Source: Epiperipatus broadwayi
Lineage: Eukaryota; Onychophora; Udeonychophora; Euonychophora; Peripatidae
Reading direction: 5' to 3'
DNA: 64,000 nt
Assembly (NCBI GenBank): GCA_028023455.1
Contig: JAQFVV010006311.1
Span: forward strand, 746,001-810,000
Under the pieces are notes generated by a model. It did no database searches and was not told the DNA's origin. It saw nothing but the letters and a program-made list of their open reading frames with translations. This document shows, piece after piece, positions 59,480-64,000 of the stretch; within the stretch, counting starts at the first letter, position 1; each line of letters opens with the position of its first letter. The translations under genes were made by a program, and so were the position numbers.

Positions 59480-62141
59480 CATGTTTTGCTTTAAAAATAA
59501 ACAACTTTATATAAAATTAAGAAAATTTGTACAAAATTATATTCAAATATATAAATAAACATATAAAAAAACTTGAGTCCAATCAGATTTAGTTAGTTTT
59601 GTCCCACATAATGTAAAACTTAAAAATATTTTTCATGTATACAAATATCTTAAGCAATTGTACATTTATTATATTTTTATCCAATTAAAGGGCATGGTAT
59701 TCATATGTAGATATCATGTATTCTTATAAATGTATGAACAGTTAACAATTATTATACAAACACAACATGTTCCACGATTTTTGATACTACAAACCATTCA
59801 TAGTGTTTATGCTGTGGTATAGTCTAACTTTTATCTTAGTAATTATGAAAATATTGTTGCAGAGATTAATGTTTTTCCTTATATATTTCTCACAATAATA
59901 AAAATTTATCTCAGTTTGAGAATAGTAACAATATGTAAAAACTTTTTTAGCTTTTTATTTCATTTCTTTTAAAGTGTTTTCCAAAGAAAATCAATAAACT
60001 GTAGATATTGATCATCAAATGCCAGTTTTTGGAATTATTACTTATATGAACAATTATTCTTTTTTAAAAAGTTATATCTTATAAAGTCTCAGAATCCAGT
60101 TTGTTACATCAAAATATTATTTTTATTAATTGATGCTTTCATTTATTAGATGTTATATGCATTAACGATTTACTATTAGATTTACTAAAAATGATTACAT
60201 GGTTACAAAAACTTATTAAAGTATTTTAAAATGTTTGAATAATATTTAATTGAAATTAAAATTGAACATAAAACTCAAACATTCTTATAAAAAAATGAAA
60301 TGAATTTTCCCTTTTTTTATTTTTTAAACAAAATTATTTTTTTCTTTATCATGATGTATAAAAATGCAAGTTTTTAAAAATAATAATCCAGTATATTATA
60401 TGAAATAATTTTAGAGAGAAGATTATAGCAATTGTTCTTATTTATAGTAAAATGATATATAAAATAATACGTCATAACATTTTTATCTTTAAGTTTTAAA
60501 AATTATGACTCTTTATATGTAGAAAAATTTTATAATGACAAATTTTTCAATGAAACTATGTTATTGTTTTATAGTACTTTCGCCTATCTAATTTTATGTA
60601 GAATTAAAGTAATTTTTTAAAGAACTGCTTAGCTCATTCAATTTTTGGAAATATCTTAATTGTGATTACTTATGAGGGTAACAATGTTTTCCTCAAAACA
60701 TTTTAGTTATTTTGAATCGATTGTTTTATAAATATAATAATTCATATTTAAAAATACATGGATAATTTATTTATATAAGTAGACAGTTTGCATTTGTAGG
60801 ATTAAATAAACTATATTATTTAAATCTCTGAAGTCCTTTTGGTATCATTTAGTTCAGAAAGTAAACAACCTTCTATAAATCATTGCACTTTATTTTATCT
60901 TTGTAATTAAAAGACAATTAGTTATTAATAAAAAAATCAATTAGCATGGAAATTTTTTCAATAATTGGCATTTACTACTTAGAAATTATAATATGCCCTG
61001 TATTAAATATTTAGAAGGAAAAATATATATATGCTTTGTTTTAATCAGTGATTTTTAAAAAAACAAAACAAACAAACACAAGTACATGAACGAAGATAAT
61101 ATTACTTCTAAATTTTATATCTGAAATAATTAAAATTACGTATTTTTATAGTAATTAAAAATCTTAATTCGATTTTTAAAAAATTAGTAACTCACAAGCT
61201 TTAAATAACTTTCATTTTTAATTAAATTTGATTAATTCTTAATCTTAATAGTACTCAAAACATATAAAATTTGACACTTACTTCACCATAAGTGATTAAA
61301 TTGGTTCCTCTTTACAAGAAAGACTACTAATTTAACAAAAGCTAGCTGTTGCTTCTCTTTTAGAATTATTCTTTGTAGATATTTAACAATGAATTATTAG
61401 TCTTTGGACATCAACAGATGAAGCAAATCATCCCCAGAGACAAAATGACTAAAATAAAAGGAAAACCAATAAACGGACTGACCTAATTCTCTCTCTTAAG
61501 ATATTTAATTAGTAGGGAAACAAAAAATCTATTTTTTAAAAATATTATTATTTAAAGGCAAAATATTAATAGTTAGAGAATTGGCAGCAAATAACTTAGT
61601 TCCAATTGTTGTACTTTTTCTTCTTCATTATTTTTCAATAACAACCAATAGGCTAAGACTATATCAAAACTTTTCCCACAAAAGCTATCACGAATCGATT
61701 TCTGAATTTGTAATGACATCGCAAGACTCTTTATTTCATTATCTCTTAACTCTCAATTTCAACTTTTCTTCTAATCTCATGTATAACATTTTAGAAAAAG
61801 CAGCGGAAGACTGATAATGGACTAATTATTGTCTATATCTTCTCTAAAACTTTTTTAAATGCTCCAGCAATCAGACTTTAAAGCAATATTGTAAGACATA
61901 ATTAGCTTTTTTAAAGTAATAATACGCATATGTCTTAAAATAGTAATATTCATATCTCTTTTTTTCAACCTCTCTTTTTAAAAACGAAGACAATTATATA
62001 CTGGTAGAAAATTATTTATCCAAATATCTATTTTTCAAAAATTTCTGTTATTCAAACAATATTTCATTGATGATATTTTAATCTTTTGCAATAAATAAAT
62101 TAATCTGTACACATACTTGAAATTTTTTTATTTATTTATAC
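59480..62141. other. AT-rich non-coding sequence
   Basis: About 2.7 kb with no gene or recognised repeat. The 77-codon frame at 61581-61814 has no domain. Confidence 0.55.
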
Positions 62142-62432
62142 AAAACTATATATAATTAAAGAGGATTTGAACTCAGACTCTATATAAGCCAAGCACTGAT
62201 GATATGTGAGTGTGGGAAATGATATCTGGACCAACTGATGAGTGCTAGATCAGCACGAAATGCATATATTAGTGATCATTTATCTTTTTCATATGAATGT
62301 AGTCATGTGTATTGGTTATATAAGATAGAGTAGATGACTGAACAAAACTTGAAAGTCTAGGTTCAAATCACCTTTAATTACATCTGGTTTAAGAATATAC
62401 ACTATACCTGTATTTAAATAAAACTATATATA
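62142..62432. mobile_element. Small hairpin-shaped retroposon with tRNA-like boxes
   Basis: A perfect 13-bp direct repeat, AAAACTATATATA, at 62142-62154 and 62420-62432 looks like a target duplication. Inside, an inverted repeat (TAATTAAAGAGGATTTGAAC and so on at 62153-62179, complement at 62354-62380, with few mismatches) extends weakly further in. The right arm contains GGTTCAAATC, matching a pol III B box, with an A-box-like TGGTTATATAAG about 50 bp upstream. The left arm carries a similar B box on the other strand. It could be a tRNA-derived SINE whose arms come from two opposed tRNA-like copies, or a MITE. The flanking repeat is TA-rich, which weakens it. Confidence 0.45.
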
Positions 62433-64000
62433 GTAAAATTAATATTTATTTATAATTTTAGTAGCATTTGGGTAAACAGTGAGGGGATAAAAGATTACAT
62501 TTTCTGAAATTCAAAAGTCAAAAACAGAAAAAAATTCTTGGAAATAGAGATTTTTAATTAGATATTTTATTTGTAGTTAACCATGCTGAAGTTGTTATAA
62601 TGCTTAAGCATCATCAATTATTTAACAATAGTTTTCCATTTCACTCAGATTAGAGTTAATCAAGGAATTTTAAGACTTAAATCTGCCATTCTATCATTGT
62701 GTAAATAGCTCAAGATGGCATTAGATAAGCTTTAAAAAAAAAAAAAACTTTACGTTAAAGATTATATTTAAGATGAAATCGAGTAACTCCTTATTTAAAT
62801 GAATATTGATATAAAACTGGCTCTAGTATATCTGGTTTTTCAATGCAATTATGCTCATCTCTTTTTATAAACTAAGGAAAAAATTATTGCAAGTATGTAA
62901 GCAATTAATTCAAAATATCAATTACACTAAACACATAGATCAAATCATATAGTGTAAAAAATGTCAAACTTATTGTAAATGATTGCATGATATTAGGAGT
63001 AAGTTCATGTTATGTGATTCTCAGTTTGAAAGACTAGAGATCAAGAAGATAAAAATCCAGTTAATAGTACTTTTGTCTTTTATTAGAGAAACAGCTTTGA
63101 TATTATCAGACATTCCTGCTTCTATAGATGTAGAAATCAGGATTAAATAGTTAATAAAAATCCATATGACTTAAAATTTTAAGTATGCTTTAGAGATTAT
63201 AGTATTAATAGCAGTAATCTGTAATATTCAAACTTTTAAATAGAAATTCTAGACATATCTTATGTGAGTGTGACAGGTCCACTTAGTTTTGGTAAAATGT
63301 ATGTTTCCAAGTTATTATAACATAATTAAGTTTTATTATCATCTATGTGTGTTTTTCTTTCTCGTCTGCTCATCCAATATATTAACATTGATAATTGTCA
63401 AGCTCATGATTAATTACTTTCTATAGCAGATTGGCATAATCTGAGAAAGTCTGAGAAATTTGTGTAAGAATAAAATGTATAAAAAATACTACTGGTCAAC
63501 AGAATAGCCCAAATCAAGCAATATAAATTAAACTGATAATCACTTCATGAACTATTTAATTACAATTATTCAATCAGATGAAAAATGCATTTCTTATTTA
63601 AAAAAGAAGAAAAATAGTAATTGTACCATAAGTGAAGTGAGCATAAATGATATGACAAATTTATGAAGAATGCCATAAGTTGGCAATTATATAAGAAGCA
63701 CTGAAAAATTTTTCCCCATAAGTATATTAATGTTGAAACTGTAAAGATAGCTATTTTATTTTGTTTTTCAAGATAGAAGGTGATAGAAATTGTGAATCAA
63801 TTAGTGATGAATGTCTAAGAGACAAATATATATTGAAGTAATGGATAAATTAAATATTTTAATTTACAATCATTCAAACACTCACAGAGAAATAATGTCT
63901 ATGTCATTAGTGAATATATGTGATTTTGACATGGAAAATACTACAACTTGGCCATTATATAGCATGCACATTGAAAAATTCTTCCCTCAGGAGCTTTGAA
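62433..64000. other. AT-rich sequence with a weak duplicated coding-like segment at the end
   Basis: Nothing recognised up to 63590. A 62-codon frame at 63811-63999 starts at a non-ATG codon and ends TTTWPLYSMHIEKFFPQEL. A decayed relative lies about 280 bp upstream (63640-63712), also ending EKFFP in one frame. No domain is recognised. This may be an internal duplication in an old transposon. Confidence 0.3.

Noticed and set aside
61581-61814. A small protein gene of 77 codons
   Set aside because: It starts at a non-ATG codon, has no domain, and its composition matches AT-rich background.

Overview
The window is AT-rich, gene-poor eukaryotic DNA, most likely from an animal and probably an invertebrate. 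The evidence is the repeat content: an RTE-clade LINE, a Tigger/pogo-type DNA transposon, Ty3/gypsy-type LTR retrotransposons, tRNA-Gly-derived retroposons, foldback elements and a very long GA microsatellite. I found no host protein-coding gene, rRNA, functional tRNA or CRISPR array. I cannot name the species.

Layout. 1-8.5 kb is AT-rich filler holding a foldback element with a tandem core (2155-3227) and a tRNA-Gly-derived retroposon (6535-6659). 8.5-17 kb holds a LINE 3' scrap, a near-perfect 0.7 kb foldback element (9885-10584), a dead Tigger transposase (11663-13331) with a second tRNA-Gly retroposon inserted in it, and a dead RTE-type LINE (13.8-16.86 kb). 18.6-20.7 kb is a cluster of direct and inverted repeats, with a second foldback element (18916-19625) that shares its core with the one at 2.2 kb.

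24.3-55.6 kb is a nest of LTR retrotransposons. Element A (plus strand; LTRs at 24498-25174 and 31974-32508 + 55487-55629) has a frameshifted gag fused by a large deletion to the last piece of integrase. Its 3' LTR is split by element B (32509-55482, minus strand). B is a tandem dimer, LTR-internal-LTR-internal-LTR, with unusually long LTRs (about 3.4 kb) and one 4-bp target duplication (ATAT) around the whole structure. The right-hand unit keeps full-length gag (617 aa) and pol (1087 aa). They are joined by a likely -1 programmed frameshift, a GTTAAAC heptamer followed by a stem-loop. The left-hand unit has intact pol but a gag broken by two single-base indels. The two outer LTRs resemble each other more than the middle one, so the dimer probably formed by recombination between different copies.

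55.6-64 kb is AT-rich filler with a 2.4 kb purine tract (57092-59479; about 1.9 kb of uninterrupted GA) and a small hairpin-shaped retroposon (62142-62432). The best leads are the tandem composite and its frameshift signal, the displaced primer-binding-site-like motif, the tRNA-Gly retroposons with complementary leader and trailer, and the foldback family with a tandem core. Everything here is by-eye reading; no alignment or database search was run.
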